64,000 bases of DNA from Bradysia coprophila (lineage: Eukaryota; Arthropoda; Insecta; Diptera; Sciaridae): the NCBI RefSeq assembly GCF_014529535.1, contig NW_023503584.1, positions 4,510,832 through 4,574,831 of the forward strand, given 5' to 3'. A program made the translations under genes and the position numbers. Under the pieces are notes generated by a model. That model searched no databases. It worked only from the letters and a program-made list of their open reading frames with translations, and was not told the DNA's origin. Shown one piece after another: positions 34,443 to 46,674 of the stretch (positions are counted from its first letter, which is position 1; every line of letters begins with the position of its first letter).

Positions 34443-37077
34443 ATGGAAACATTGCTCGATAAAGGTCGTTTGGATAATTACGTATCCAATCTAAATGACG
34501 AAACTCTTAATGGCGACTTTGAAGTTATTTTCCGAAACGCACCGTTGCCCAAAGATTCCCTATGTGGCATTGGGCCACTTCATGGCCGATTTCTTCAGAA
34601 GTGAGTCATAAAGCTATATACGAGATGTGTATCCCGAGATAATGTTGAAATAACATTTCAGATGTGCAAACAAAAAGTCTTTTATTTTTGTGTTCGGCAT
34701 AGTCGGATTAATTTTCGCATCATCTCATGCTTACTATAATGGTACAATTACAACAATGGAGAAACGTTTTAAAATACCTTCGGCTAAAATGGGCTTCATA
34801 GCGACTGGCAATGATATCACAGGGTTTTTGCTGTCTATGTTTATAGCTTATTATGGGGGTAGAGGTATTCATACATATTACAAGAAACATTCCACCCACA
34901 TCATTGTACTCAGGTTCCATTTTATAACGTTTAAGGTCATCGACCACGATGGATGGCTGTTGGAATTCTTACTATCGTTATTTATTGCCTCATGAATGTT
35001 ATACCTCATTTTCTCTATGGACCTGGTGAAGATGCGCTCCTATTAACAGTGGAACACGGAGCTGTTAAAGATGATGAAAAAACGAAAGCTGTTCAGGAGA
35101 CAGATAATAATTTATTGACTTGCCGTCGCAATGGTAAAATTGATGTTTGAAATTGCATTATATGGCAAATATTTATCTTATCAATTTATCAGCCACTGAA
35201 GCATCAGATACTGTTCCATGTCAAAATGATGACGGAAATATGGTAGCACAAATTTGTCTCTTTGGTGCACAATTGATTGCTGGCATTGGGCAAACTTTAA
35301 AGCATACTCTTGGCATATCGTATCTTGATGATAATATCAAAAAATCGAAAACGCCAGCGTTGTTGAGTGAGTGAAAGTTTCGAACATTTCGGTCAGCTAG
35401 TCATTAGCAGGACCTGACTGTTGACCCAAAAGCTTTTTGGGCGGGTAACAGAATATTGTAAAGGGCTCTTGGTTTTTGTCTTCCAACAACTCACTTCAAG
35501 CAAAAGTGCTTCGGGTGACAGCAGCCAATTAGAGTACAATTTTACAGTATCAAAGTTTGTTTGATACACTGACCGATTTCAGTACTCTATTTAGAGTACC
35601 ACTCATGCTTGAAGTGCGTTGCTTCTAAACAAGATTTCCGATTTACTAACCGTTCGATTTTTAAAGGTATCTCGTATTTCATCCGTCTGCTTGGACCGGC
35701 TGCTGGTTACGCACTAGCTTCACTCTGTCTTAACTTCTATATTGCACCAGACCTAACGCCTGTCATTTCAAACACAGATCCCAGATGGTTGGGAGCCTGG
35801 TATTTTGGTTGGATTTTTATCGCACTCATATTGCTGTCATTTACGGTTGTAATGGCTATGTTCCCCAGAGAACTTCCACGAGCCGCTGTTCGGAAGCGTA
35901 TAGCAATTGAAAAACAGAAACGAGCTAACAAACACAACTTTGAAATGACTCCATTGGTCGAAGAAACGGAGGCTTCAATTAAAGACTTTTATATCACATT
36001 CAAACGGCTATTGCGAAACAAGGTGTTCATGTTGAACAACTTTGCCGGAATATTCTACGTTTTCGGGTATGTATTCCACATTTCTGTACTAATTTTGTTG
36101 AAGTAAAAGATTTCGGTTTTAGCTTTATGCCGTTTTGGATATTCTCGCCGAAGCTTATCGAAACTTTGTTCAAACAGTCGTCGTCAGCGTCAAGTTTATT
36201 TACCGGTACTTTTGCATTGATATCGTCAGCAGCGGGTATTTTAATTGCCGGTATTATAATAACAAAGTTTAAGCCAAGCGCTCGATATTTAGCATTTTGG
36301 AATGTTATCGTTGGGCTTCTGTCAGTGTTGTCCATCTTATCATTCTCGTTAATGGGATGTGATGAAGGCAAAAATGCCATTCATACATCGGTAGGCGTTT
36401 CACCATTATCGTGTAACGAACAGTGCAATTGTGATTTTGTAAAATATACGCCAGTATGTGGCGCAGACAGGGTTACTTATGTTTCACCATGTCATGCTGG
36501 ATGTACTCAAGCCACTTTCTTAAACAAAACTAAAAGATTTGATGAATGTGCATGCATTGATGCTGTCGTCGAGTACAAACTGTCGAAAGACTATTCGATT
36601 GATCGCCATCAAGCCCTTCAGGGGCCCTGTCCAGTTGACTGTCAATCGAAACTTACGATCTTCTTGATCGCTATTTGCTTTATGAAATTTATAGGATCCA
36701 CTGGACGAGCCAGTAATTTCTTAGTTGGCATACGTTGCGTCGAAGAAAGGGATAAAACTTTGGCTATAGGATTTGGAATGACATTGATACGTCTGTTGGC
36801 AGCTGTTCCTAGCCCTATATTTTTTGGGTACATCATTGACCACGCTTGCATTGCATGGGGTAGAACGTGTACGAGTAAAGGAAACTGTTGGCTCTACGAT
36901 ACGGAAATGCTCCGGTATGCCTTCTTCTACACGTCAGCTTTTGCAATTGCAATTGGTACTATTTTCGACGTCTTAGTTTGGAGACATTCAAAGAATTTGA
37001 AAATTTTTGATGACGATGATGATATTGTGGGTGTCAATGTAGGGAAAAATGTTGATATTGCCAATGTAAATAAATAA
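34443..37077 (+). CDS. Solute carrier organic anion transporter family member (OATP)
   Basis: Multi-pass plasma-membrane transporter of the SLCO/OATP family, which imports amphipathic organic anions. In insects a paralogue imports ecdysone, but which paralogue this is cannot be told here. Exons: 34443..34600, 34662..34864, 34936..35133, 35193..35366, 35667..36066, 36123..37077, giving 695 residues. Seen in the product: N-terminal cytosolic segment, then hydrophobic helices starting FIFVFGIVGLIFASS; the family blocks YYGGRGHRPRW, SYLDDNIKKSKTPAL and GPAAGYALAS; and an extracellular Kazal-like cysteine cluster at about residues 474-522 (CNEQCNCDF...PVCGADRVTYVSPC). Final helices lead to an Asp-rich tail. 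About 12 membrane segments are expected. Intron 4 (300 nt) contains a MITE (35487-35621), while the other introns are 56-71 nt. Confidence 0.93.
35487..35621. mobile_element. MITE, family B copy inside OATP intron 4
   Basis: 135 bp with ends CAACTCACTTCAAGCA and TGCTTGAAGTGCGTTG. It is flanked by CTTCCAA (35480-35486) and CTTCTAA (35622-35628), a 7-bp duplication with one change. It is homologous to 24866-25019 in reverse orientation, sharing ATGAGTGGTACTCTAAATAG. The insertion explains why this intron is several times longer than its neighbours. Confidence 0.85.
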
Positions 37078-37300
37078 ATTTTACAAATCAAACCAATCAA
37101 GGGGGATTTTTTTAGAATAACGAAAGTGTGAGTGAGATTCTAAATTTCAGAAAATCTGAAAAATACCCAACCGGATGTGATAGATTTAAGTTTTTTGGTG
37201 GTAGGGAATGACGGTTAAAAATAACAAACTTGCTGTATGTGAAAGGTCACTAATACTCTCCATCAGTTTAAATTATTTGTTTAGATTCAATGAATTCAGT

Positions 37301-37788
37301 TAGTGATTTATCAGTGGTTGTACTAAGCCTAATCCGTCCTTTACTTCTATATACTCCTTATAAGAGTATAACCTGAAGTGAATCACAGCGAGCTGGCATT
37401 CCCCATCTTCATTACACAGCTGAAATGCCTATCAAAATGAAGCTAAAAAAAAACAAAATAAAATAAATTGGGAACAAACAGAGTTTAAACACTCTTCCCT
37501 TACCCTGGACTCACGTTAAGTAAATGAATTGAGAAAAAGAAGGCTGTTTCGACCTCGAGAACTAGCGTTACTGTTGATTCATGACGTGTGACCTACGTTG
37601 TACAGATCTAAGGATGTTGTTAACATCATCGGACTTTCACCTCGTAAGTCGTGTCAGTCATCGTATGCTCTTTGAAAGAAAAATACTTTTTGTTAGTGAT
37701 TTATCAGTGGTTGGACTAAGCCTAATCCATCCTTTACCAACATACTTAGATCTTTAAACGTAGGTCACACGTCATGAATCAACAGTAA
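37301..37788. repeat. Nested direct and inverted repeats
   Basis: A segment of about 46 bp beginning GTTAGTGATTTATCAGTGG occurs at 37301 and again near 37692 in the same orientation, with few differences. Within the span, a perfect 32-bp inverted pair (37568-37599 and 37757-37788, starting TTACTGTTGATTCATGACG) forms a hairpin. The arrangement suggests an insertion into, or duplication of, a repeat. Confidence 0.6.
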
Positions 37789-37799
37789 AGATGAATTCA

Positions 37800-40700
37800 G
37801 TAATAGGTCAAAATTGAAGTATTGATGAGTAATTAACGATGTATTTGACTATTACATGAAGATATAAAGATTGTTAAGAGTCTTGTGCAACTTGGTCCTT
37901 CCAAAAACTTTTTTCTATTTTTTGCGACCCAAAGCTTTTCTTTGAAAACAACCAAAGCTTTCAGACAGATTAATGAGCTAATGACTAATGTGGTAAATAT
38001 CTGAAATATTCCCCCACTCTATTCCAAAATGTAGTTCAGGTACGTAATAGATAATAACAGTGCTAGGCCAATGCAATTTAAGCCGCCGAATATGAATTGA
38101 GAACATGCAGGTAGCCTGTAGGTGTAAATAATAGAAGATTTCGTCCTTCTTTGGCTATGATAACATTGATGAGTGGGAAGCTCGATGTTTTCCTTCATTT
38201 GCCATGATATCATGTTACTCGTACAGCCAAAGTCGAACGGAAATGAATTAAATGAACGAAAATCGGCTCCTCTTCTCATATGGAAAATTGCGACGCAGTA
38301 TATATGAGAAATTTTGACTCCTACGCCAGGAGGCCCATCTGGAAAATTTTGTCCTTGTGTTTGGCTCAGTGCTATGGAACTAGCTATATATGTCATACTG
38401 TATATTGTGCTGCGAGTAAATGTATAGCACGAAATATTCTATACGTCTGAGCTTTTTCAAGGACTTGTACAATAATACTAAACCATTACACGGTTGATTT
38501 TTGAGCTTTCCTTTAACATTCAAATTCAGTGAAACGTATGAATTATGAGTGATTTCTCTTAGAGACATTCTAAGAAATACATAATAACAATGACACTTGC
38601 TATTTACACTTTTTCACAGTATCAGTCGAAAAATTTAGATTGATTGAAATTGAAAGGCGATAAAATGGAGCATCATTACTCGATATATGAATATCATCGT
38701 AAGTTATTGTGAAATGCAAAGAAAAATAAAAAAGAAAATTTTCAGGCGCGACAGTAAAAAAGTCATTCCTTTATTGAATGGAAGAATTGAATAAGAATAT
38801 TTAAATTTAAGGATACAGAATTCTAGCTACATATGAGAAACCAATATCAAGCATCATTGAATTGAATATTTTGAAATTCATTCGTCGATACAATATTTTT
38901 ATAGGTATACATACATCAAAAACCCGCATGTCTATATACACGCTCTTATAAAGATGCGTCCTATATTGAAATGCGAAAAATTGAGAATTGTTGAAATATT
39001 TTTTTTTCTCGTTTATACCAAACCTCTAACTTATTTGTCGTCCTTATATTTATTTCTACCACAGGAATTGTTATTTCTATAATGTATTTATGGTCGGAAA
39101 CACAGTATTCATCTGAAAGGAAAATATTCCGGCTAATATTTGAATGGCAAAAATATACAAAATGATAAAAATAATAAAAAGAAATGTTTTGATAAATTGA
39201 TTATTGAATTGTTTGTGTTTGTTTTTGGCATTTTTACGGTACCAATAAGAATACATTTTCCTTTTCTTTATTATAACATATCCTCGTTATAATATTTATT
39301 TACGGATGGATGTAGGGAAACAGGGATGTATGTAGAACCTCGGACAGTGAATTAATGAGGCTGACATTCCAAGAATTACTAACCTTCCCATTACAATGAA
39401 TTCATTACATTTTTTCCTCCCGCAAATTCAACGAAAGCAAAAAGGAGGTATTTCAACTTATCTAATGTTCTCCATCTGTTACAACCGACTAAAAATAGCA
39501 TGTGCAAGTGAAGGAACTGAAAATAAATTTCTCAATCAACCCAAACCACATAAAAACAGAAACAAATTCGTGGTATCCGATAAGCTGGTTCTTCTTTGTA
39601 ACGAGTTCATGTTGACATAATAATGGTTTCTTACAAACATCCCACACGAAACATCAGCTTTCCCCATTGATATGGTAATCTACTGTTACTATTGTAGATT
39701 GTAGAAGAACAAGCGACTTGAAATTAAAAATTAAAGGGCACATCCACAATGTGGATATTCCACATGTCTTGCACCTGCGCTGCGTTGTACACAAAATACA
39801 GATACCTCGTACAAATTAGACCAACCAACGATAAAACAACAACGTTACTGGTATTATGTTCTATCACCATAAATACAGGAAACTCTTCTACCTCTACGGA
39901 AAACTGTTGGAATGAAAATTCTATAGGTTTTGTCGAGGGGTACGACCAGATGAAATCGTGTGACATAATTTTATCATTTTTTTCCACCATTTTTTTACCG
40001 CTAGTTTAATGAAAATGTTATCAGAGAAAAATCGAATTTACACAGCAGTAGGTCGGGAAAGGAACGGTTTTAAAAAGAACAATAATAAAGTTTAGTCGTC
40101 TTACGTGGAAGCGAATTTTAATAAAATTATTCTGATTCAATTCTACTTAAGATGGCTCAAAACTATGTCTTACGGTTCCGGGTGGTGTTTAATTGTGAAT
40201 TTGAGCTGCAATTTACGCACACCAATACACCATACTAAGGGTATTCGTTCTCCTCATTAATAACTTGACTATCAACGAAATCTAATGCAGTAAGTTCAAC
40301 TCCCTTTGTCGACAGTTAGTTCATCTCACCATACTGTTAACTGTGGCAATGTTGGTTTAATGCATAAAAATCAACATTCTACCTTCATCAGGAAAATGAA
40401 TTTTAACCATTTAAGAGATGACAGGCCCATCAAAATATAACGAAAAAAATGTTTTACTTTTTTCGTTTCAAGCATTTCATAGAGTTTAGTCAAATCTAGT
40501 ACTTCTGTAGTTTAATTATACTGCTTTTAGAACCCACACGTCCCGAATCAATTGCTTATATTTTTCATCCTTGACGAAAATGATTAACTAGCTGCTTCTG
40601 AACTGCTCCGACACTTGTTCTAGTAAAATTATGTTGCTATGGACATTCCCTATCAAAATGTGCCGCTGATAAATTTACTCAACCTCGACATTGGCTGTCA

Positions 40701-42430
40701 GGACGTTCAGCAAAAGCACTTCCCACGCGAAAAGGTGGAAGAGGCACTATGGTACAACATTGTAATTGGTCATGACACTCTAGAAACTTCAAAATCGCCA
40801 ATTGTATTTTAAGAAGGAGACGAGAAAAAGAGCTGCACAAAGTCAGAAAAGTGTGAGTGAAATAAGTTTGGTCAATTTAGTCTCGAATTTTAAGACATGT
40901 ATCGGAATAGGATACCTATTAACCTGTTACGGCCGTCTGATATCGGTGAAAGGTAAAGCGAAAGTGTGTTTGGTTTGATAAGAATTACTTGAGGGCACTA
41001 TCACATAGTGAAAGTCTACACTGTAGACTCTACAGTATTGTAGATACCCCTCTGGTGGTTTAGTATACAAGCAGCTGATTATTTCATTCTATTTTTTTTC
41101 ATGTAAGTCTCTGGTTTCTCACATATTTTGCAAAGGAAAAAAATCTATGAAAGAATTGCTTCAAACTTCATTGGGTACAGTGAATTAATTTTAGAAAATC
41201 TCACTGAGTTCACTCGGTTAAATTTAATAATGCGAAAAAAGGGCCATGAGAGAGAAGTATATGTAATAAACTCAGCTAAATTGATAGCGCGATTCAAAGA
41301 AAATAAAATTCTCGCTTTACTTATAGTGTGTTTGATGCTGTGATCTTTTCCTTTTCCTTTCTTTTGCTGCTAAAATAAACATTACATGGATTTGGATTAT
41401 ATATTGAATCTTAGAAGCAATATCCAAATAGTTCACACCATGCAACATTATTGGTTCAAATACATCATTTTTACGATATTGTTTTCCATTACACTAAATT
41501 CCAATTTTAAACAAAAAAGAGAGCCAATTCCAATCTTATCCTTAAACTCAATATTTTCCAATTGTAAAAAGGTCGGATTTTATTGTGACTGCTTCACCCC
41601 AAGACACCATATCCGATTTTTATATATAAATGTGTATGATACGGGATGGTGGAGGTTCATTCTCAATATTATGAACATTCTAACAGAATCTATCTTATAG
41701 CAGCGCATAAAAGAAATACAGAGAAAAAAATCAAATATTTTTCACTTGGCTGCAGTTTTTACAGTCAATTCAAAAACATAGAAAAAAGCCATTAAAATAA
41801 ATCACTTTTTTCATTCGACGATACACTTTTTTATTGGAAAATGTGTTCATGTGTTACGTATACAGTATATGTGCAGTCGAGGGCTTCATAAAAATATAGT
41901 AAACGCTTATTGCTTTAAAGCACATATAAACGAACATATCTATAATATACCTATGATGTATGTGTACGCGATAACATAATGAAACTTCTTGTTATACCTA
42001 GGATACAATACAAACAAACAGTTATTTTCTATATGATTTCTCGAAAATGTAATAAAGATTTCTTGTGCTTTTATACTTTGCATATACGTTCTCTTCAAAA
42101 GTATTAGTACACAACAGATCACTTCCAACTAAGCTCAATAAAAGCATATTACTATATTGAAACCAAGCTGCGTTTTATACGGTTCGAAAATTTTATTACA
42201 CTAAAAAGTTTTTCTTTTGCATTGAAAAACAAATATGGGAGACGAGATTATGTTATAAATATAATAGAAATGGAAAGAGAGAGAGAGAGAGAGATGGAAA
42301 AATGAATTAACTACAAATGGCTTTGTGTACTAAACTGAAAACATAAAAATGATGGCATTACATTCGCTTATTTTCAAATTAACTTATTAATTTCTTATGG
42401 GATTGCATTTAGTTGTGAAGATAAAACCAA
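37800..42430. other. Intergenic, no gene seen
   Basis: AT-rich spacer of 4.6 kb. Short open frames (for example 38019-38396 minus with a hydrophobic end, 39724-39990, 41386-41700) match no family I recognise. An AACCTGTTAC...GTCTG segment at about 40922 resembles the end of the TTAA-flanked MITE at 52179. An AG microsatellite lies at 42274-42295. Confidence 0.4.
42274..42295 (+). repeat. (AG)n microsatellite
   Basis: About eleven uninterrupted AG units in an AT-rich spacer. Confidence 0.8.
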
Positions 42431-42567
42431 TTAAAGTACAGTGAACGACATCTTAAATGTCTCACTGTCAAATTTTTCTGAGAATTTTATTGTGTCATTG
42501 CAAATTCACAATGACATTCTCTGAAAACAAGGCATCAGAACAGTCGGAGCGTTTGCTGCGACTTAGC

Positions 42568-42668
42568 CCCGTACGATCCGTAATCCTATTTCGTCCGTAA
42601 CCATAATACGTCCGTAGCCGTAATACGCCCGGAACCCTAATACGTCTACAACCCTCTAATGCGTCTGT
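42568..42668 (+). repeat. Degenerate minisatellite, about 16-bp unit
   Basis: About six variants of CGTCCGTAACCATAATA in a row. Confidence 0.65.
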
Positions 42669-42819
42669 TACCAAAATGCAAGTCAAGTTGGGCATGGTCA
42701 AATTTACTGAAAGTGTTCATTTTTAAAATTGCGCATAGCGCAATTACGAAAGCCCGTACGAAGTACCTCTCAAATAAAACCAACAATTTACGACATTATT
42801 TTATAAACCCAAATTTTTT

Positions 42820-43800
42820 TGCCAACTTTCCATTGGGTATTCAATTACCTCTCAAATAAAACAAAAACTAGCAAAATCGGTTGAGATTTACTCGATTTAT
42901 GTGCAAAAAGCACTTAGGGCCGAGTAGCGGCCTTAGTCCAAGGGCGCAAATTTGAAACTTTTTTTGCCATCATTCTATTCGGCATTCAATTATCTCTCAA
43001 ATGAAACAAAAACTAGCAAAATCGGATGAGATTTACTCGATTTATGTGCAAAAAACACTTAGGGCCGAGTAGCGGCCTTAGTCCAAGGGCCCAAATTTGA
43101 AAAATTTTTCGCCACGTTCTTTTCGGTATTCAATTACCTTCCATAAAAAACTAAATCTAGCAAAATCGGATGAGATTTACTCGATTTATGTGCAAAAAAC
43201 ACTTAGGGCCGAGTAGCGGCCTTAGTCCAAGGGCCCAAATTTTAAACTTTTTTCGCCACGTTCTTTTCGGTATTCAATTACCTTCCATAAAAAACTAAAT
43301 CTAGCAAAATCGGATGAGATTTACTCGATTTATGTGCAAAAAACACTTAGGGCCGAGTAGCGGCCTTAGTCCAAGGGCCCAAATTTGAAACTTTTTTTGC
43401 CATCATTCTATTCGGCATTCAACTATCTCTCAAATGAAACAAAATCTAGCAAAATCGGATGAGATTTACTCGATTTATGTGCAAAAAACACTTAGGGCCG
43501 AGTAGCGGCCTTAGTCCAAGGGCCCAAATTTGAAACATTTTTTGCCATCATTCTATTCGGTATTCAATTATCTCTCAAATAAAACAAAATCTAGCAAAAT
43601 CGGATGAGATTTACTCGATTTATGTGCAAAAAACACTTAGGGCCGAGTAGCGGCCTTAGTCCAAGGGCCCAAATTTGAAACTTTTTAGTTCTTTTCGGTA
43701 TTCAATTACCTTCCATAAAAAACTAAATCTGGCAAAATCGGATGAGATTTACTCGATTTATGTGGAAAAAACACTTAGGGCCGAGTAACGACCTTTGAGC
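42820..43800 (+). repeat. Tandem array, seven copies of a 144-145-bp unit
   Basis: The landmark CACTTAGGGCCGAGTAGC starts at 42911, 43056, 43200, 43344, 43489, 43634 and 43772, giving periods of 145, 144, 144, 145, 145 and 138. Each unit also contains AAATCGGATGAGATTTACTC and an A/T-rich stretch. The GGCCGAGTAGCGGCC core is a short inverted repeat. Copies are highly similar, so homogenisation or expansion was recent. There is no coding frame. Confidence 0.92.
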
Positions 43801-44078
43801 CCTCCCAACAAGCTCGCGTTGCATCCTACACAAAAACATTGTTCAGCAACTTTGTTCTACTCGTCAATACCTTTCATTTAATATATCACAAGCAGCTATT
43901 ACGTGCGTATTTCGGTAGATATCGTCGAAAGACTGAAAAACACCTATAGGGCCCTAGCTCTGGAAGGGCCGACCCTACCATGCCCATTTTCGAACTTGAC
44001 CTTACTTTTGTCGATACCAATCGGGGAAAAAAAGAATTTTGAAAAGAGGTTGTGATTTGCTCAAGCTAGAGGGGTCAC

Positions 44079-44114
44079 GGACGGACGGACGGACGGACGG
44101 ACGGACGGACGGAC
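44079..44114 (+). repeat. (ACGG)n microsatellite
   Basis: About nine tandem ACGG units followed by a T-rich run and ATTGCGGATTCGTC. Confidence 0.9.
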
Positions 44115-44637
44115 TTTTTTTTTATTGCGGATTCGTCATCTATGAACATAACCAAAAGCTTTGCCCTTACTGTCTGCTTCCAATTCGACGTGTTACAAAC
44201 GGCATATTAATCTTATAAGCCCCCAGTACTTCGTACGGGGCTAAAAATGGCAGTGAGACATTTGAGATGTCGTTCACTGTAGGTACAACTTTTGTTAAAC
44301 GAAGTTCGTTTGCCATAACTTGTTTTCATTTTAGAAACCTTTCTGCTCATAACATCTAACCAGAGTAGTTTACTTTTTAAAATGGAAATGGAAATATTTC
44401 TAAATGGAATCGTCTGATAATACTTGCTTTTAACATTGCAATTTGTGCTATGTAGGTGGATCGTTATATGAAAATAGTATCAATAGTTTATCAATCTACA
44501 GGTAACAAAATTACGTCAGTAATGGTTATTTATTTATCATGAAAAAAGGAAATTCCAACTATTCCCTCGAGTGGGAGTTTCCAATTTCTCCCCGGAATGA
44601 ACACATAATTTTTTTTGATACCAACAATGAAAAATGA

Positions 44638-44669
44638 TACTTTCGCCCCGCATATGAGGGGCGAAAGTA
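44638..44669. repeat. Short palindrome with TACTTTCGCCCC arms
   Basis: Inverted arms TACTTTCGCCCC and GGGGCGAAAGTA around GCATATGA. The same arm sequence caps the larger hairpin at 45069-45167, so the two are probably related parts of one degenerate element. Confidence 0.6.
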
Positions 44670-45068
44670 AAAAAATGCATCCCACGGGGAGAAAGTACTT
44701 AACGAAGAGCGAACGCAACTGAACGAACAGCGAAAGTGACTGACGTCACAGAAAATGAGAGAAATTAGTCGAGTTGTCAACAAAATCCGCTCATATTATG
44801 CAGAATACTTTGATCAAAATTGTAAAGCACTGTGCGCCAGTGTTCTTATTGAAATTAGCATACAAAGTTGATACTTATTGTTACTGAATGATTTGTTAGT
44901 TATATCTTAATTTTTGTGTGTGTTATTGTTGTGATGGCTAAATTATTAAATTTTTCATATACCAGCATTTTCTGGCTAAATGCCTTTTTATGTCAACATT
45001 TTGTTGCGATGTTTGCGATACGTATCAATTTTCAATGTTGGTATCAAAAAAAATAGTATGAACGACTC

Positions 45069-45167
45069 GGGGCAAAAGTAAAAAAATTCAACCTGTGCGA
45101 TTAGAGCCCTTGCCTTCGGCGCGGGCTCCAACTCTCGCACACGGTTGAATTTTTTTACTTTCGCCCC
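45069..45167. repeat. Long GC-capped hairpin
   Basis: Arms of about 43 bp, beginning GGGGCAAAAGTAAAAAAATTCA and its near reverse complement ending TTTACTTTCGCCCC. They contain GTGCGA/TCGCAC and GAGCCC/GGGCTC pairs and enclose a short loop around CCTTCGGCG. A strong stem would form in single-stranded DNA or RNA. Confidence 0.65.
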
Positions 45168-45629
45168 TTGTCATTCAATGTACTATTTCTTCCATGCGTG
45201 GCGAGTTTTTTTTAATTGGGCAAGTTACAAAAATTGAGGAACAACGAAAATAGCATTATTTCATACACTAGAGTGATCATCTCTAATCCGTGACACCTAG
45301 ACACCTGGAAATCGTTTATCTCTTTCACTATAATATTGTCACACACAGTTTCGATTGTATGTGTGGATCAGCTGAAAAACAGCTGAAGCAAATTCATGCT
45401 GAAAATTTCACTGCCTCTGACTTTAATGCACATTAACTTAAATTTTTTTTTTTTTTCAATATTTTGAACCGAAGATGTAGAAGGTTCTATATTGAATGGA
45501 CCAGGTGCAAATATTAAGAATCCGGTGTTATTTTTTTTTATAATTAATATATTTGTAATAATGCGAAAAAAAACTGCTCACTAAGGCGCAGTCAGAAAAC
45601 ATATCTTTAGATTAGAGAGCTTACCTGCC

Positions 45630-46205
45630 ATAAGCTTAACAGCTCTTCCTTTCCAAAAAGGATTTGATCGAGATTACCGCTCAATCAGCGGGTAGAACTA
45701 CCTTTTTATGCCGGTGTTCATGCACCAACATTACCAAAGGTGAGGCCAGAGCCCATCTCAACCCTTACTGCACTTTCCCCGGGAGCAGTACCCCAGCGCA
45801 TATCGCGCAATTGAACCGACAGCCACCACGTTTCAGCCAAGGATAGGCTCCTCAACCATCGCTGGGCCCGATACCGAGAGTTTCTCTGGTTCTCGGGGGG
45901 CTTCCAGCTCCCGTGGTACCGATACAAACCCTCGGGTAGGGTACGTGGTTGGTATGACCACTTCGGATGGAATCATGAACTCCCAGCTCCGATCGACTTG
46001 CATCAAATTCCGCGGGGTTGCAACGCCCCGAGGGAACTTCGTGGAATGGGCCGGGACTGCTCGGTTTAGAAGCAGAACCGACTTTTCCGTCAGTAATACT
46101 GACTCCAGTAGTTCCCATTTTGCGGTTGGAGAGCATTTGGCGTTACCCAGGGTGCACGTGTATCAAAGATACGGACGCGCTCTCCGCTACACCCCAGTCA
46201 GTAAA
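45630..46205 (-). mobile_element. GC-rich island, candidate tRNA-derived SINE on the minus strand
   Basis: About 570 bp much richer in GC than its surroundings and without a convincing protein. Read on the minus strand it starts near 46197 with GGGGTGTAGCGGAGAGCGCG, followed by a GTAT/ATAC stem and CCTGGGTAACGCC. These resemble a degenerate tRNA 5' half with Pol III A- and B-box-like motifs. A T-run borders the far side near 45575. Overlapping open frames on both strands (45852-46136, 45945-46244) look like by-products of GC richness. The alternative is a fragment of another repeat class. Confidence 0.35.
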
Positions 46206-46476
46206 AAAATGATCTTTTCAAAAACAAATATAAAAAATAATTAGTCCTTTTTTCGAAATCAAATAAAAAACTTCCTCCAGTGATCGCAATGTGTTCAGGA
46301 CTGATATCGCATTTCCTCGTTAAACGTCAATGATAAGCATTTGTTTAAGGTATAATGCATAGAAGTAGACTACCTAGAGGAATTGTGACCCGAAATTCAT
46401 TGAAAAATTATTTCACACACACACTAATAACACGAAAACGTCAACTTTGACATTAAGAGCCCCTATAGCCCTATAA

Positions 46477-46664
46477 CAAAGCACCTAGCAGGGTAATAGA
46501 GGTTTTTACACGTCAAATAGAGTAGTATTTTGATACCAATAATACCATTAGCAGCCTTAATGGTAATTTTGCAATGACATTATGAAAAAAAAGGTATGGA
46601 AATATTCGCATACTTCGATTAAAGTACTACTTTATTTTTTTCTATTACCCTGCTAGGTGCTTTG
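46477..46664. mobile_element. MITE, family A (CAAAGCACCTAGCAGGG termini), 7-bp target duplication
   Basis: 188 bp with perfect 24-bp termini (CAAAGCACCTAGCAGGGTAA and its complement). It is flanked by CCTATAA on both sides (46470-46476, 46665-46671). A 5'-damaged copy in inverted orientation lies at 59146-59317. It sits about 1 kb upstream of the LRR gene. Confidence 0.9.
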
Positions 46665-46674
46665 CCTATAACCT

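Larger units (their letters stand above)
42439..44279. mobile_element. TA-flanked composite element (Tc1/mariner-like ends) carrying a tandem array
   Basis: Terminal segments of 29 bp are reverse complements with one difference; both start CAGTGAACGACATCT and lie directly next to TA (42437-42438, 44280-44281), as for Tc1/mariner insertions. A second inverted pair, AGCCCGTACGAAGTAC (42751-42766) and GTACTTCGTACGGGGCT (44226-44242), lies inside and may mark a nested element. The interior carries a short minisatellite, seven 144-bp repeats and an ACGG microsatellite. No transposase is present. Confidence 0.65.

Noticed and set aside
38019..38396. 125-residue minus-strand frame with a hydrophobic C terminus
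   Set aside because: No recognisable domain, splice sites or neighbouring exons.
39724..40009. Open frames on both strands over the same segment
   Set aside because: Neither resembles a known protein; double-strand openness of this length can occur by chance.
45852..46244. Overlapping 94-99-residue frames in the GC-rich island
   Set aside because: Open frames on several phases are expected from GC richness, and no conserved motif was seen.
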